Assembly: GCF_000768355.1 (NCBI RefSeq)
Contig: NZ_AVPU01000004.1
Coordinates: forward strand, 120,909 to 184,908
DNA: 64,000 nt
Source: Lysobacter daejeonensis GH1-9
GTDB taxonomy: Bacteria; Pseudomonadota; Gammaproteobacteria; Xanthomonadales; Xanthomonadaceae
Direction of reading: 5' to 3'
Below, piece by piece: positions 37,605-46,729 of the stretch. Every line of letters begins with the position of its first letter. The stretch's first letter is position 1. A model generated the notes under the pieces. It had not been told where the DNA came from. It searched no databases and saw nothing but the letters and a program-made list of their open reading frames with translations. The position numbers and the translations under genes were made by a program.

Positions 37605-39697
37605 GCCGCCTCAGTCCCGATCATGGCGCGCTGGTCGGCCAGATGCTTCAGCTCGCCGATGATCTGCTTCTGCGAGAGGACGCTGAGGTCGACCACCTCA
37701 CGCGCCTGCGCCACGTAGTAGGCCAGTTGTTCGTCACTGCGGGCCAGCGATTGGTCCAGCGCGGCTTCGATCGCGTGCAGGCGGACAACCAACTGTTCGT
37801 TCGATTCGCCAAAGCGCTGCACCGCCGCGCCGAAGGCATCGCCGAGGCTGGCGACCTCGATGGCACCGGCTGCAATCCGGGTGGCGGCGGCATCCAGCTT
37901 GCCGGTCTCGGTCTCGACGTGCGCGGTGAAGCGCGTGCCCACGCGGTCCAACAGGTCCGCGGTGGTGGAGATCAGCGCGTCCACGGAGGTGCGCTGTTCG
38001 GTGGACGCATGGTTCACCGCGTCGAGCAGCGTCTCCACCGTGGCCAACAGGCGGCCGCGCTCCTCCAGCATCGCCGTGTCGCGCGCCATGCTGTCGGAAA
38101 GCTTCTGGCGAAGTTCGGCGATGACGTCCGCCGCAGCCCTGGGAGCTTCGGATGCCGCTTCCACCAAACGGGAAATCTCCGCGATGGTGTCGCGTGCATG
38201 CGCCTGGGTCTGCGCGGAAATGTGGTCTGCGGTGCGCGCCAGCGTGTCGCAAAACGCCTGCTGCCGGCTTGCGGCATGCTCGCCAGCCTGCTCCCAGCGC
38301 TCGACCAACGGGCCGGTCATCGCGTCGAACGTGTTCGCCCATGCGGCAAGTCGTTCCTGCGCGCTGGTTTCCAGCGTGGCCTGAAGATCCGCATGCGACT
38401 GCTGCACCGTGTGCACCAGCGACGCCGCATGCGTCTCGAAGGTGGCGGCCGCCGCCGCCAATGCCGCCTGGTTGCGGCCAGCCAGTTCGTTGCCCGTCGC
38501 GGTCTGTTGCGACAGCGCGTCGGCCCACGCCGCGCTGGTGTTGGCGGTGATCGCATCAAGGCGGGCTGCGACGGACTCGACCATGCCCGCCGAGCGCTGG
38601 TCGAACGTATCCGTGAACGTTTCCAGCGCGGCGCGCAGGTCGCGGAACAGCCCTTCGTTGGACTGGCGCTGGTCGGCGAGTGACTGACTCCAGAGGTCGG
38701 CTACGGTACGCGTGCTCGCCTGGAACCCCGTGGACAAGCTTTCCATCTGCTGCTGCATCGACTGCATCACGCCGGTATGCAGCGCGGCCGCATTGCGCGC
38801 CATCTCGGCCATCGTGGCTTCGACTACCGGCTGCAGCGCCGTACTTGCGGCGCGTGCGCTTTCCGCAGCGCCTTGCATCAAGGACTGCTGCACCGATGCC
38901 GCCAGTTGCGTGTACACCGCTTCGGTGCGGTCATGGAATGCGGCCTGCTGCGACAACTGCCGCTCGTTGGCCGCTTGGCTCTGCTGCTCGATGGCCGCCA
39001 CCATCGCCTGCAGTCGGTCGACCAGGGTGGGCAGCGCATCGGCCTGCCGCTGCAGCAGTTTGAATGCCTCTTCGCGCTGGTGCGGCTGGGAGAACGGGCG
39101 CAACGTGGTCGCGATCGCCGCATCCAGTGCCTGTGCCACGTCCCCGCGCTCGCGTCGGCACAGCGCAGACAGCAGCCCCAGCATCGCCGACGCGGCCACG
39201 CCCGCGATGGACGTGCCGAAGGCGAATGCCAGCCCCTTGACCGGTGCGGCAATCGAAGCGCGCAAGGTCTGCAGGTCCGATGCGCTTTCCAGCGCCAAGC
39301 CGGTGCCCTGCAGCGTGGTCATCATGCCCAGCAACGTGCCCAGCATGCCCAGCAGCACCAGCAGGCCGACCAGATACGGCGTCAGGGCCGGCGCCGGCAG
39401 CGGCGTGCGTCCGCTTTCAATGCGCTGGCGCACCGCGTCGCGCAGGGACGGGTGCAGGCGGTCGAGCCAGTCGCCCAGGCTGGGTACGGGCGCGGTCAAC
39501 GCGGCGAGCCCGTGGGCGAGCGTGGCCGTGGCCTGCCGGTAGCGGTGCAATTCCCATGCGCCGGCCACGTAGCACGCCCCAATCAGCAACACGACGGCCA
39601 GCGCCAGCAGATTGGCGCCGACGTAGCCCGCACCAATCCAGGCCAACGCAGCCAGGCCAGTGAAGAAGACAGCGGGTTTGAGCAGGTTCTTGCGCAT
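37601..39697 (-). CDS. DUF802 protein: MotA/ExbB-like channel with long coiled tail
   Basis: A 698-aa membrane protein. Four helices are predicted at about 9-24, 28-48, 107-127 and 154-178. GLLVLLGMLGTLLGMMTTL and LAFAFGTSIAGVAASAML match the pore helices of MotA/TolQ/ExbB proteins. Residues 180-698 form a very long helical cytoplasmic tail rich in Ala, Gln, Glu and Thr, with repeating coiled-coil units (for example STALQPVVEATMAEM, RSAGMVESVAARLDAI). The layout is that of ZorA. The start at 39697 is chosen because the signal-like first helix begins there; the open frame continues into the antisense of the upstream gene. It lies 1 nt after the DUF3348 gene. Confidence 0.82.
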   Translation of the reverse strand: MRKNLLKPAVFFTGLAALAWIGAGYVGANLLALAVVLLIGACYVAGAWELHRYRQATATLAHGLAALTAPVPSLGDWLDRLHPSLRDAVRQRIESGRTPLPAPALTPYLVGLLVLLGMLGTLLGMMTTLQGTGLALESASDLQTLRASIAAPVKGLAFAFGTSIAGVAASAMLGLLSALCRRERGDVAQALDAAIATTLRPFSQPHQREEAFKLLQRQADALPTLVDRLQAMVAAIEQQSQAANERQLSQQAAFHDRTEAVYTQLAASVQQSLMQGAAESARAASTALQPVVEATMAEMARNAAALHTGVMQSMQQQMESLSTGFQASTRTVADLWSQSLADQRQSNEGLFRDLRAALETFTDTFDQRSAGMVESVAARLDAITANTSAAWADALSQQTATGNELAGRNQAALAAAAATFETHAASLVHTVQQSHADLQATLETSAQERLAAWANTFDAMTGPLVERWEQAGEHAASRQQAFCDTLARTADHISAQTQAHARDTIAEISRLVEAASEAPRAAADVIAELRQKLSDSMARDTAMLEERGRLLATVETLLDAVNHASTEQRTSVDALISTTADLLDRVGTRFTAHVETETGKLDAAATRIAAGAIEVASLGDAFGAAVQRFGESNEQLVVRLHAIEAALDQSLARSDEQLAYYVAQAREVVDLSVLSQKQIIGELKHLADQRAMIGTEAA

Positions 39698-39698
39698 G

Positions 39699-40433
39699 TT
39701 ATCCGTGGGGTGTGTTGCGAAGGGCCGCGAGCAGGCCCTCCGCGGGTTGCAGTCGAATGTCGAGTTCGGCCAGCAGCAGGCGCTGCATGTCCTTGCGGAA
39801 GAGATCCAGCCACGCGGTGGCGGGGCGGACGGTGGAGGGTTCGGCGTTGCCCGGCGCATCCTGTCGCAGGCGCTCGAAGTGCTTGCCCAACAGTTCCGGC
39901 AATGCGGACAGCAACGCGCGCTCATGCCGCCCCAAGGCCCGCTCCATGACCGCATCCATCGCGGCCAGTTGCTGCAGGGACGGTGCGTGCCGCGCGGCCA
40001 TGCCTCGCACGCGGCCGCGCAGGTGGCTGGTCTCCGCTTCCATCACCTGCTGCAGGGCCACGTAACGCTGGCGGAAGAAGGCGTAATCGGGCGGTGCGCC
40101 ATCCGGACCGGCCGCCTCACCCGCTGTCGGTGCGCCCAGCGGCGAGGCGAACGCGCGGTCCCCCTCGATGGCCTTGACCAGCACCGCGCGCACCCGTGCG
40201 CATTCGCCGTCCTCCGCGTGGACGCGGGGGACGTCTTCGCTCGGGGGCGGGGAGGGGCGGGCGTCCAACGCAGCCGACAGCGCCACCGCATGGCGCCAAT
40301 CGATCCACTGGCCAAGCCGGGCCGACAAGGATTGGGGAGGCAGGGGCGCGTCGGCATCGCCCATGCGGGCCAGCAGCCGGATGAGCGCGGGGCCATGGGC
40401 CTGCGCCCTTCGGGAAAATTCCACTACGTCCAC
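39699..40433 (-). CDS. DUF3348 protein, first gene of the motor-like operon
   Basis: A soluble 244-aa protein of unknown function from a GTG start. The conserved N-terminal block GPALIRLLARMGDADAPLPPQSLSARLGQWIDW and the helical C-terminal part (FFRQRYVALQQVMEAETSHLRGRVRG, WLDLFRKDMQRLLLAELDIRLQPAEGLLAAL) identify DUF3348. No enzymatic motif is seen. A second GTG three codons in is an alternative start. An 18-bp inverted repeat and a -10-like TAAAAT lie 5-21 nt upstream. It precedes the DUF802 gene by 1 nt. Confidence 0.75.
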   Translation of the reverse strand: MDVVEFSRRAQAHGPALIRLLARMGDADAPLPPQSLSARLGQWIDWRHAVALSAALDARPSPPPSEDVPRVHAEDGECARVRAVLVKAIEGDRAFASPLGAPTAGEAAGPDGAPPDYAFFRQRYVALQQVMEAETSHLRGRVRGMAARHAPSLQQLAAMDAVMERALGRHERALLSALPELLGKHFERLRQDAPGNAEPSTVRPATAWLDLFRKDMQRLLLAELDIRLQPAEGLLAALRNTPHG

Positions 40434-40437
40434 GCGG

Positions 40438-40455
40438 GTAAAACGCGGATTTTAC
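40438..40455. promoter_or_regulatory. Operator-like inverted repeat at the motor operon promoter
   Basis: GTAAAA-CGCGGA-TTTTAC is a perfect 6-bp inverted repeat with a 6-nt spacer. On the minus strand it includes TAAAAT (40454-40449), a candidate -10 box for the DUF3348 operon, so a bound regulator would compete with polymerase. Confidence 0.45.
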
Positions 40456-40613
40456 ACGGCTTTTGGGGCGAGCGCGGCGGCGGGGCGGACTGCCGGGCCG
40501 CAGGTCCGGGGGCGGACGGCAGCGCAATTCTCATCACCGGCGCGTGCCGTTATCGTGTGCGGCTGAACCCGGTCGCCCATCGCGGCGCTTCCCCCTCGCG
40601 GACACCGTCATCC

Positions 40614-41660
40614 ATGGTCCAGTCCTATTTGCTGTTCTTTTTTGCCGGGCTGGGCGCCTTCAATGGCTTGGCGCTTTCGGCCTATCTGCTCTGGCGACAA
40701 CCGGTAACCCCCGCGCAACGGTGGCTGGCCGCATTGGTGCTGATGCTCAGCCTCCGCACCGGCAAGTCGGTGGTGTTCTACTTCTGGCCCGAGGTCTCCA
40801 AGCTCGTGCTGCAGGTGGGCCTGACCGCCTGCGTGCTCATCGGCCCCTGCCTGATTGGCTTCGTGCGTGCCTGGGTCGACCCGCAACGCTTGCACACCCG
40901 CAAGGATCCGATCCTGGGCGTGGGCCTGCTTGGGCTGGCCGTCGGCTTCGGCCTGGCTTGGCCGTACCCGGATCACCTCGATCTGTGGACCGGCCCGGTC
41001 TGGTACCTGATCCAGTACGCGTGGCTGGCATGCCTGCTGCTTGCAGGCGGCCTGCTTGTGCGTGCCACGCGGCGGAAGGCGGGCCGGGTGCCCACGGACG
41101 GATTGACGAGCGGGCATGTCGCGGCCGTCATCGCGGGCGTCGCGGCGGTCTGGCTGGCCTACTTCACCGCAGGGTTGACCTCGTACATCGTGGGCGCGCT
41201 GTCCTTCTCGGTCGTGCTGTACCTGAGCATCATCGTCATGCTCGCCCGGCGCAAGGCCAGCCCGGCGCCGGCTCCCTATCAGGATCGCAAGATCGCGGCC
41301 GACGAAGCCGACGCGGCCCTGCAGGCGCTGCACCAGCTGATGGCCGAAGAACACCTGTACCGGGACACCACCCTCACGCTGCCCAAGCTGGCACGCCGCC
41401 TGGGCATGCCGGCGGCGCGCCTGTCGCAGCTGCTCAATGACAACCACCAGACCGCCTTCAAGTCGTACCTGGCCCAGGTTCGGGTCGAAGCCGCCAAGCG
41501 GTTGTTGAGCGCTCCCGGCGGGGGGGCGATGGAGCAGGTGGCCGAGGCCGCCGGCTTCGTGTCCATGTCCACCTTCTACAGCAGCTTCAGGAAGGTCGAG
41601 GGCACGACCCCGGCCGCATGGCGCCAGACCGCCCATCAGGCTTCGCAAGCGGGCTCCTGA
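40614..41660 (+). CDS. Membrane-anchored AraC-family regulator
   Basis: A 348-aa protein. The first ~225 residues form about seven membrane helices (SYLLFFFAGLGAFNGLALSAYLLW to YIVGALSFSVVLYLSIIVML). The C-terminal ~100 residues are an AraC-type double helix-turn-helix (LPKLARRLGMPAARLSQLLN and VAEAAGFVSMSTFYSSFRKVEGTTPAAWR). It may sense a membrane or periplasmic signal directly. It precedes the NTF2/DJ-1 fusion gene by 94 nt, and a palindrome in that gap could be its target. The upstream frame is open only as antisense of the minus-strand operon; ATG 40614 is the first sensible start. Confidence 0.85.
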   Translation: MVQSYLLFFFAGLGAFNGLALSAYLLWRQPVTPAQRWLAALVLMLSLRTGKSVVFYFWPEVSKLVLQVGLTACVLIGPCLIGFVRAWVDPQRLHTRKDPILGVGLLGLAVGFGLAWPYPDHLDLWTGPVWYLIQYAWLACLLLAGGLLVRATRRKAGRVPTDGLTSGHVAAVIAGVAAVWLAYFTAGLTSYIVGALSFSVVLYLSIIVMLARRKASPAPAPYQDRKIAADEADAALQALHQLMAEEHLYRDTTLTLPKLARRLGMPAARLSQLLNDNHQTAFKSYLAQVRVEAAKRLLSAPGGGAMEQVAEAAGFVSMSTFYSSFRKVEGTTPAAWRQTAHQASQAGS

Positions 41661-41664
41661 AACA

Positions 41665-41707
41665 CGTTTCTGGATTCCGGAAACGCGTTGCAAGCTATTG
41701 ATATAAA
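41665..41707 (+). promoter_or_regulatory. 21-bp palindrome plus extended -10 before the NTF2/DJ-1 gene
   Basis: CGTTTCTGGA-T-TCCGGAAACG (41665-41685) is palindromic with one mismatch. TGATATAAA (41699-41707) gives an extended -10 (TATAAA). The palindrome covers the -35 zone, as an activator or repressor site would. Confidence 0.55.
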
Positions 41708-41754
41708 AGGCTATCCGGCAGAGTGCGGGGCTTCCCCCCCAACCGGAGCCCCGC

Positions 41755-42966
41755 ATGCCCGCAACGCCTTTCACCCGAGTGTCCTACGGTGCCAGCCTGA
41801 GGCGAGCGCTGACCATCCAACTCGCGGCCCTGGCCTTCCTGGTGCAGATGCTCGGCGCGCCTGCGAAGGCCCAACCGATGCCGGATGACCGCCAGGTCGC
41901 CGCCGTCATCCACGATTACCTGCAGGGCAGTTCGTACAACCGGCCCGAGCAACTGCAACGTGCGTTCCACCCCGACGCACGCCTGTACCTGAGTCAGCCA
42001 GGTGGCGGCATGCGCGAGTTGGGCATTGCCGAATACGCCAGCTGGTTCCGCAGGAACCCGGGCCAGTTCAATGGCCGCGTCGGCCGGCTGATCAGCACGC
42101 AGGTCGAGGGCGATATCGCCACGGCCAAGGCCGAGGTCCTGCTCGGCAGGGATGGCGCCCGCTTCGTCGACCTGTTCCTGTTGAAAAAGCTGGATGGTCA
42201 ATGGCAGGTCATCAGCAAGACCGCCACGCGGCACGTCGCTCCGGCCCACGGCCGCAACGTGCTGCTGGTGGTCTCCAACGTGGACACCATGCCCGGGACC
42301 GGGCTCAGCGCCGGCAACAGCTTTGCCGAGCTGATCCACGCCTACGCCACGTTCCGCGCGGCCGGTTATGGCGTGCAGTTCGTCAGCCCGCAGGGCGGCA
42401 CCGTGCCGCTGGCCTACGTCGACACGCGCGATGCCGAGCACAAGCAATGGATCTATGACGCCGATTTCATGTGGGCGCTGGCCAACACCCGCAAACCGGA
42501 GGAGGTGAGTGCGGGCGACTATGCCGCGCTGATGTACATCGGCGGCAGCGCTGCGATGTATGGCGTGGCGGAGAACCCCGGCCTGCAGTCACTCGCAACG
42601 CGCCTCTACGAGCAGCAGGGCGGCGTCCTGTCTGCCGTCTGCCACGGCAGCGCGGGGTTGGTGAACCTGACGCTGTCGGATGGCACGCCCCTGGTCAGCG
42701 GCAAGCGCGTCACGGGCTATCCGGATGCGTTCGAGGACACCAACGCGGCGTACTACAAGACTTTTCCGTTCTCGATCGAGCAGCGCTTGCAACAGCGCAA
42801 GGGCCAGTTCCGTTATGGGGCGCGCAATACCTCGTACGTCGAGACCGATGGTCGGCTGGTCACCGGCATGAACTGGCAATCCACGCGTGATGTGGTCGAG
42901 GCCATCATCCGGCAGGTGGAGGGTGGGGCGGGCACGACCCAAGGTGGCGCGGCGGGCACCCGTTAG
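41755..42966 (+). CDS. Secreted fusion of NTF2-like domain and DJ-1/PfpI domain
   Basis: A 403-aa protein. A signal peptide (about 1-40) ends PAKAQ. Residues ~45-160 are an NTF2/lumazine-binding-like domain (VAAVIHDYLQGSSYNRPEQLQRAFHPDARL, VDLFLLKKLDGQWQVISKTA). Residues ~168-385 are a DJ-1/PfpI domain with nucleophile-elbow Cys296 in SAVCHGSAGLV and YIGGSAAMYG. DJ-1 relatives include glyoxalases, amidases and chaperones; export is unusual for them. It is probably controlled by the adjacent AraC-like regulator. Its substrate is unknown. Confidence 0.82.
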   Translation: MPATPFTRVSYGASLRRALTIQLAALAFLVQMLGAPAKAQPMPDDRQVAAVIHDYLQGSSYNRPEQLQRAFHPDARLYLSQPGGGMRELGIAEYASWFRRNPGQFNGRVGRLISTQVEGDIATAKAEVLLGRDGARFVDLFLLKKLDGQWQVISKTATRHVAPAHGRNVLLVVSNVDTMPGTGLSAGNSFAELIHAYATFRAAGYGVQFVSPQGGTVPLAYVDTRDAEHKQWIYDADFMWALANTRKPEEVSAGDYAALMYIGGSAAMYGVAENPGLQSLATRLYEQQGGVLSAVCHGSAGLVNLTLSDGTPLVSGKRVTGYPDAFEDTNAAYYKTFPFSIEQRLQQRKGQFRYGARNTSYVETDGRLVTGMNWQSTRDVVEAIIRQVEGGAGTTQGGAAGTR

Positions 42967-43001
42967 GGCGAAGCAGTGGCCTTCCCAGGACAGGGTGGCT
43001 T

Positions 43002-43832
43002 TCAGCCCCCCGATCGCAGGCGCTCGCCACCGCAATAGACATTGCAGCTGCCATGCCGGGCGAAGCCGACCAAGGTCATGCCGGCGCCGCGGGCCAGTTC
43101 AATGGCCAGCGCGGTGGGCGCCGAAATCGCTACGAGTACGCTGATGCCGGCATTGGCCGCCTTGATCACCATCTCGTAGCTGGCGCGGCTGGTCACGAGG
43201 GTAAATCCGCTGGCGGGGTCCAGGCCCGTCCTGCAGAGCGCGCCAATCAGCTTGTCCAAGGCGTTGTGTCGACCGACGTCCTCACGCACAAGGGCGATCT
43301 CTCCATCGGCACGTGCCCATGCCGCGGCGTGCACCGCGCCGGTCGCGGCATTGGTTGGCTGGCGCAGTTGCAGTCCCTCCATGGCCCGTTCCAGTGCCGA
43401 CATGGTCAGGCACAGGTCGCCGCGAACCGCGCCCGGTGGACGCATCGCGTCTTCCAGGCGCCGGGTGCCGCAGATGCCGCACCCGCTGCGTCCGGGGAGT
43501 GAACGCCCGTGTGCCGGGTCGAGCCGCGCGGCAGGCGAGCCTTCGTGCACCCGGATGTCCAACTGCGTGCCTTCCAGCAGCGTTCGTGCCTGCACGCCAA
43601 GCAATTGCTCGGGTGCGTCGATCAGCCCTTCGCTCAGCGAGAAGCCAAGCGCGAAGTCTTCGAGGTCGCCCGGGCTGGCCATCATCACGGCGAAGGGCTG
43701 GCCGTTGTAGCGCAGTTCCACGGGGTGCTCTTCAGCGACGTGGTCGTCGGTTTCCTCAAAACGGTCCGCGCGCCAGCGGATGATGCTGCGGCGTACGTAC
43801 CCGGGTGATTCTTCTGCGTTGGACGTACCCAT
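43002..43832 (-). CDS. fdhD: Formate dehydrogenase accessory sulfurtransferase FdhD
   Basis: It transfers sulfur from IscS to the molybdenum cofactor of formate dehydrogenase. The protein is 276 aa. The redox CxxC is Cys118-Cys121 (SGCGICG). EEHPVELRYNGQPFAVMMASPGDLEDFALGFSLSEGL, VREDVGRHNALDKLIG and SRASYEMVIKAANAGI are FdhD signatures. No formate dehydrogenase gene lies in the window. The ATG follows a TATGAT -10 box by 6 nt, implying a leaderless mRNA. Confidence 0.95.
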   Translation of the reverse strand: MGTSNAEESPGYVRRSIIRWRADRFEETDDHVAEEHPVELRYNGQPFAVMMASPGDLEDFALGFSLSEGLIDAPEQLLGVQARTLLEGTQLDIRVHEGSPAARLDPAHGRSLPGRSGCGICGTRRLEDAMRPPGAVRGDLCLTMSALERAMEGLQLRQPTNAATGAVHAAAWARADGEIALVREDVGRHNALDKLIGALCRTGLDPASGFTLVTSRASYEMVIKAANAGISVLVAISAPTALAIELARGAGMTLVGFARHGSCNVYCGGERLRSGG

Positions 43833-43838
43833 CGCCGC

Positions 43839-43844
43839 ATCATA
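43839..43844 (-). promoter_or_regulatory. -10 box of fdhD (leaderless)
   Basis: TATGAT (5/6 match) on the minus strand, 6 nt before the fdhD ATG. Confidence 0.45.
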
Positions 43845-43929
43845 GCGAGGAAACCGCGCGCCAAATCACACGGACGGTCGCCCACGAAGACGCCGTACGC
43901 GCGACATTGCATCGTGGCGCCGCGCGCGG

Positions 43930-44160
43930 CGATGCGTACCAGGTGGTGCCTGACATCTTTACCACCCGCATCGCGTCGGTGAGCTGGAAGGCATCCTCGG
44001 TGCCTTGGCGCAGGCAAGCGGCAACCATCCTTGTTGATGGTCACGCTGACGAAGTAGTCGCCTTCCGGCAAACCGATGATGTCGATCCACTGGCCCGCCA
44101 GCTGCTTGTAATACCAGTCACCCCAGCCGGGCACTGGAGCGGGGCAAGGCTGTCCGGGGC
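43930..44160 (-). pseudogene. Remnant of a lysyl-oxidase-like secreted protein gene
   Basis: The 396-bp space between fdhD and copA holds, on the minus strand, a fragment reading PGWGDWYYKQLAGQWIDI then IGLPEGDYFVSVTINKDG, similar to the C-terminal part of lysyl-oxidase-family proteins (GW.D.Y...LPGQ.IDI.G.P.GDY). After this the sense appears to continue in another frame (CLRQGTEDAFQLTDAM). An upstream in-frame stop lies near 44170 and there is no start or N-terminus. A truncated, frameshifted relic is the simplest reading; similarity is by eye. Confidence 0.45.
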
Positions 44161-44167
44161 GTCAGTG

Positions 44168-44198
44168 TTGACTTTCCCATCATGGGAAGGCTCAGCCT
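44168..44198 (+). promoter_or_regulatory. CueR-type copper-responsive promoter of copA
   Basis: -35 TTGACT (44168-44173) and -10-like CAGCCT (44193-44198) are separated by 19 nt, the long spacer typical of MerR-family promoters. Between them lies the palindrome TTCCCAT-C-ATGGGAA, as in CueR operators of copper ATPase genes. No cueR gene is in the window. Confidence 0.7.
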
Positions 44199-44228
44199 AG
44201 CCTCATTCTCCGAGGCCCAGGTGCCGCC

Positions 44229-46646
44229 ATGAATGCTTCGCTCTCCCAGGCAGCTGCTGCCGTCCAGGACAATTTTCGTTTCGAGGTCTCAGGCATGACG
44301 TGTGCGTCGTGCGTGGGCAGGGTCGAGCGCGGGCTCAAATCGGTCCCTGGTGTGGCAACGGCTGTGATCAATCTCGCCACCGAGACCGCCGAGGTCAGCA
44401 CCCATGCACCCGTGGCGCTGCATGAGCTTGCCAATGCTGTGGCAAAGGCCGGCTACGAGATGGCGAGCCGTGAGGTTGATCTCGCGATCGGCGGCATGAC
44501 CTGCGCGTCCTGCGTGGCGCGGATCGAAAAGGCGTTGCGCAAGGTGCCCGGGGTCCTCCAGGCGACAGTCAACCTGGCGACCGAACGGGCGCTCGTGCGG
44601 GCGACCGCACAAGCGGCCGACTCCGACCTGATTGCCGCCGTTACCGCAGCCGGCTACACGGCCCAGGCACCCGAGGCCGCACCGGGCACAGCGGAGGCGC
44701 CGCACCAGGCCCGTTCGAAGGAAGCGGCGCATCTGGTCATCGCCGCGATCCTGTCACTGCCGCTGGTGTTGCCGATGGCCGGCATGCTTGTGGGTGAACA
44801 CTGGATGCTACCGGGCTGGCTGCAGCTCGCGTTGGCTACACCGGTTCAATTCTGGCTGGGCGCCCGCTTCTACAAGGCGGGTTGGCGAGCCCTGAAGGCC
44901 GGTACCGGCAACATGGACCTGCTGGTCGCGTTGGGCACGAGTGCCGGCTACGGTCTGAGCGTCTACAACGTGTTCCAGCCTGGCCATCACGGCCCGGCGC
45001 CGCTCTATTTCGAGGCCTCGGCGGTCGTCATCACCCTCATCCTGATGGGTAAGTGGCTGGAGGCGCGAGCCAAGCGCCAAACCACCGAGGCGATCCGCGC
45101 CCTCCAGGCACTGCGACCCGCCACGGCGCGGGTGCGGCGCAATGGTGCGGAGACGGAGGTGCCGATCGCCAATGTGGTCGTCGGTGACATCGTCGTCGTG
45201 CGGCCTGGCGAGCGCATTCCGGTCGACGGGAATATCGCGGAGGGACGCACCCATGCCGACGAGTCGCTGATCACCGGCGAATCGATGCCAGTCGCAAAGG
45301 GCGAGGGCGATCGCGTCACCGGCGGTGCGGTCAACGGCGAGGGACTGATTGCGATTGAAACAAAGGCGGTGGGGGCGGAAAGCGCCTTGGCCCGCATCAT
45401 CCGCCTGGTGGAAGACGCACAGGCGAAGAAGGCCCCCATTCAGCGCGTGGTCGACCGCGTCAGTGCCATCTTCGTCCCGGTGGTCATCGTGGTCGCACTG
45501 GCCACCCTGCTGGCCTGGGGACTTGGTACTGGCGACTGGAACCAGGCAATTCTCACTGCGGTGGCGGTGTTGGTGATCGCCTGTCCCTGCGCCCTCGGCT
45601 TGGCCACGCCGACCGCGATCATGGCGGGTACCGGCGTGGCAGCGCGCACCGGCATCCTGATCAAGGACGCCGAAGCGCTCGAGACCGCTCGCAAGGTGTC
45701 GATCGTGGCATTCGACAAGACCGGCACCCTCACCACGGGGCGGCCGGACCTGGCGGAACTTCTGCCGAAGGATGGCAGCCCGCAGGAACTGCTGGCGCTC
45801 GCCGCCGCGCTGCAGGCCGGCAGCGAACACCCACTGGCCAAGGCCGTGATCCAGGCCTATGGCTCCGAGCGGAAAACACTCGCTGCTTCCGATGTTCGCG
45901 CCGTGGCCGGGCGTGGCCTGCGGGGCGAGGTGGCCGGCCGCGCCTTGTTGCTTGGCAGCTCCAGCATGATGATGGAAGCCGGCGTTGATCTGGCGCCACT
46001 TGAAGGCCGCGCCGAAACCTTGGCCGCGTATGGACACTCAGTGTCGTGGCTGGCGGAGGAAACCGCCCAGGGTCCCCAACTACTGGGCCTGCTGTCCTTC
46101 CGCGATCAGCCTCGTCCGGGCGCGCTGGAGGCCATTGCCGAGTTGCGTGCCCTGGGGCTGCGGACGGTCATGATTTCCGGTGACAACTTCGGTGCCGCTC
46201 GGGCCGTGGCCGCGGCGCTGGGAATCGATGAAGTTCGGGCCAATGTAATGCCGGAAGACAAGGCTGCCGTGGTCGCGGAGCTGTCCACGGAGGGCGTGGT
46301 CGCCATGGTCGGCGACGGCATCAACGACGCCCCGGCGCTGGCGGCCGCAAACGTCGGGTTTGCCATGGGCAGCGGCACGGACGTCGCGATGCATGCCGCC
46401 GCCGTAACCTTGATGCGGCCGGATCCGTCGCTGGTGGCCCAGGCGATCGACATCTCCCGCCGTACCACCCGCAAGATCCACCAGAACCTGTTCTGGGCCT
46501 TTGGCTACAACGTGGTAGGCATTCCCGTGGCTGCGCTGGGTCTATTGGACCCGGTGATCGCGGGTGCCGCCATGGCCCTGTCGTCGGTCAGTGTGTTGGC
46601 CAATACGCTGCTGCTGCGCCAGTGGCAGCCGGCTATCAAGGCGTGA
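44229..46646 (+). CDS. copA: Copper-exporting P1B-type ATPase
   Basis: It pumps Cu(I) from the cytoplasm across the inner membrane. The protein is 805 aa. Two N-terminal heavy-metal-associated domains carry GMTCASC, with Cys25/Cys28 and Cys92/Cys95. Eight membrane helices are expected, with the CPC ion motif Cys452-Pro-Cys454 in [13 protein letters not shown]. The phosphorylated Asp496 is in [16 protein letters not shown] (SEHPLAKA) and [10 protein letters not shown] motifs are all present. A CueR-like promoter lies 30 nt upstream. A His-rich EF-hand protein gene follows after 83 nt. Confidence 0.96.
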   Translation: MNASLSQAAAAVQDNFRFEVSGMTCASCVGRVERGLKSVPGVATAVINLATETAEVSTHAPVALHELANAVAKAGYEMASREVDLAIGGMTCASCVARIEKALRKVPGVLQATVNLATERALVRATAQAADSDLIAAVTAAGYTAQAPEAAPGTAEAPHQARSKEAAHLVIAAILSLPLVLPMAGMLVGEHWMLPGWLQLALATPVQFWLGARFYKAGWRALKAGTGNMDLLVALGTSAGYGLSVYNVFQPGHHGPAPLYFEASAVVITLILMGKWLEARAKRQTTEAIRALQALRPATARVRRNGAETEVPIANVVVGDIVVVRPGERIPVDGNIAEGRTHADESLITGESMPVAKGEGDRVTGGAVNGEGLIAIETKAVGAESALARIIRLVEDAQAKKAPIQRVVDRVSAIFVPVVIVVALATLLAWGLGTGDWNQAILTAVAVLVIACPCALGLATPTAIMAGTGVAARTGILIKDAEALETARKVSIVAFDKTGTLTTGRPDLAELLPKDGSPQELLALAAALQAGSEHPLAKAVIQAYGSERKTLAASDVRAVAGRGLRGEVAGRALLLGSSSMMMEAGVDLAPLEGRAETLAAYGHSVSWLAEETAQGPQLLGLLSFRDQPRPGALEAIAELRALGLRTVMISGDNFGAARAVAAALGIDEVRANVMPEDKAAVVAELSTEGVVAMVGDGINDAPALAAANVGFAMGSGTDVAMHAAAVTLMRPDPSLVAQAIDISRRTTRKIHQNLFWAFGYNVVGIPVAALGLLDPVIAGAAMALSSVSVLANTLLLRQWQPAIKA

Positions 46647-46729
46647 GCTGGTTCCAGCTCACCATCCCGCCCGTGATGCCCATCCAACCAAGCGCACACA
46701 AGTCATTTCAACCTTAAGAAACGATCCCA

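Noticed and set aside
36960..39697. Reading the MotA/MotB-like pair as flagellar stator or TolQR/ExbBD genes
   Set aside because: The long helical tail, OmpA domain, DUF partners and absence of flagellar, tolA/B or tonB neighbours do not fit.
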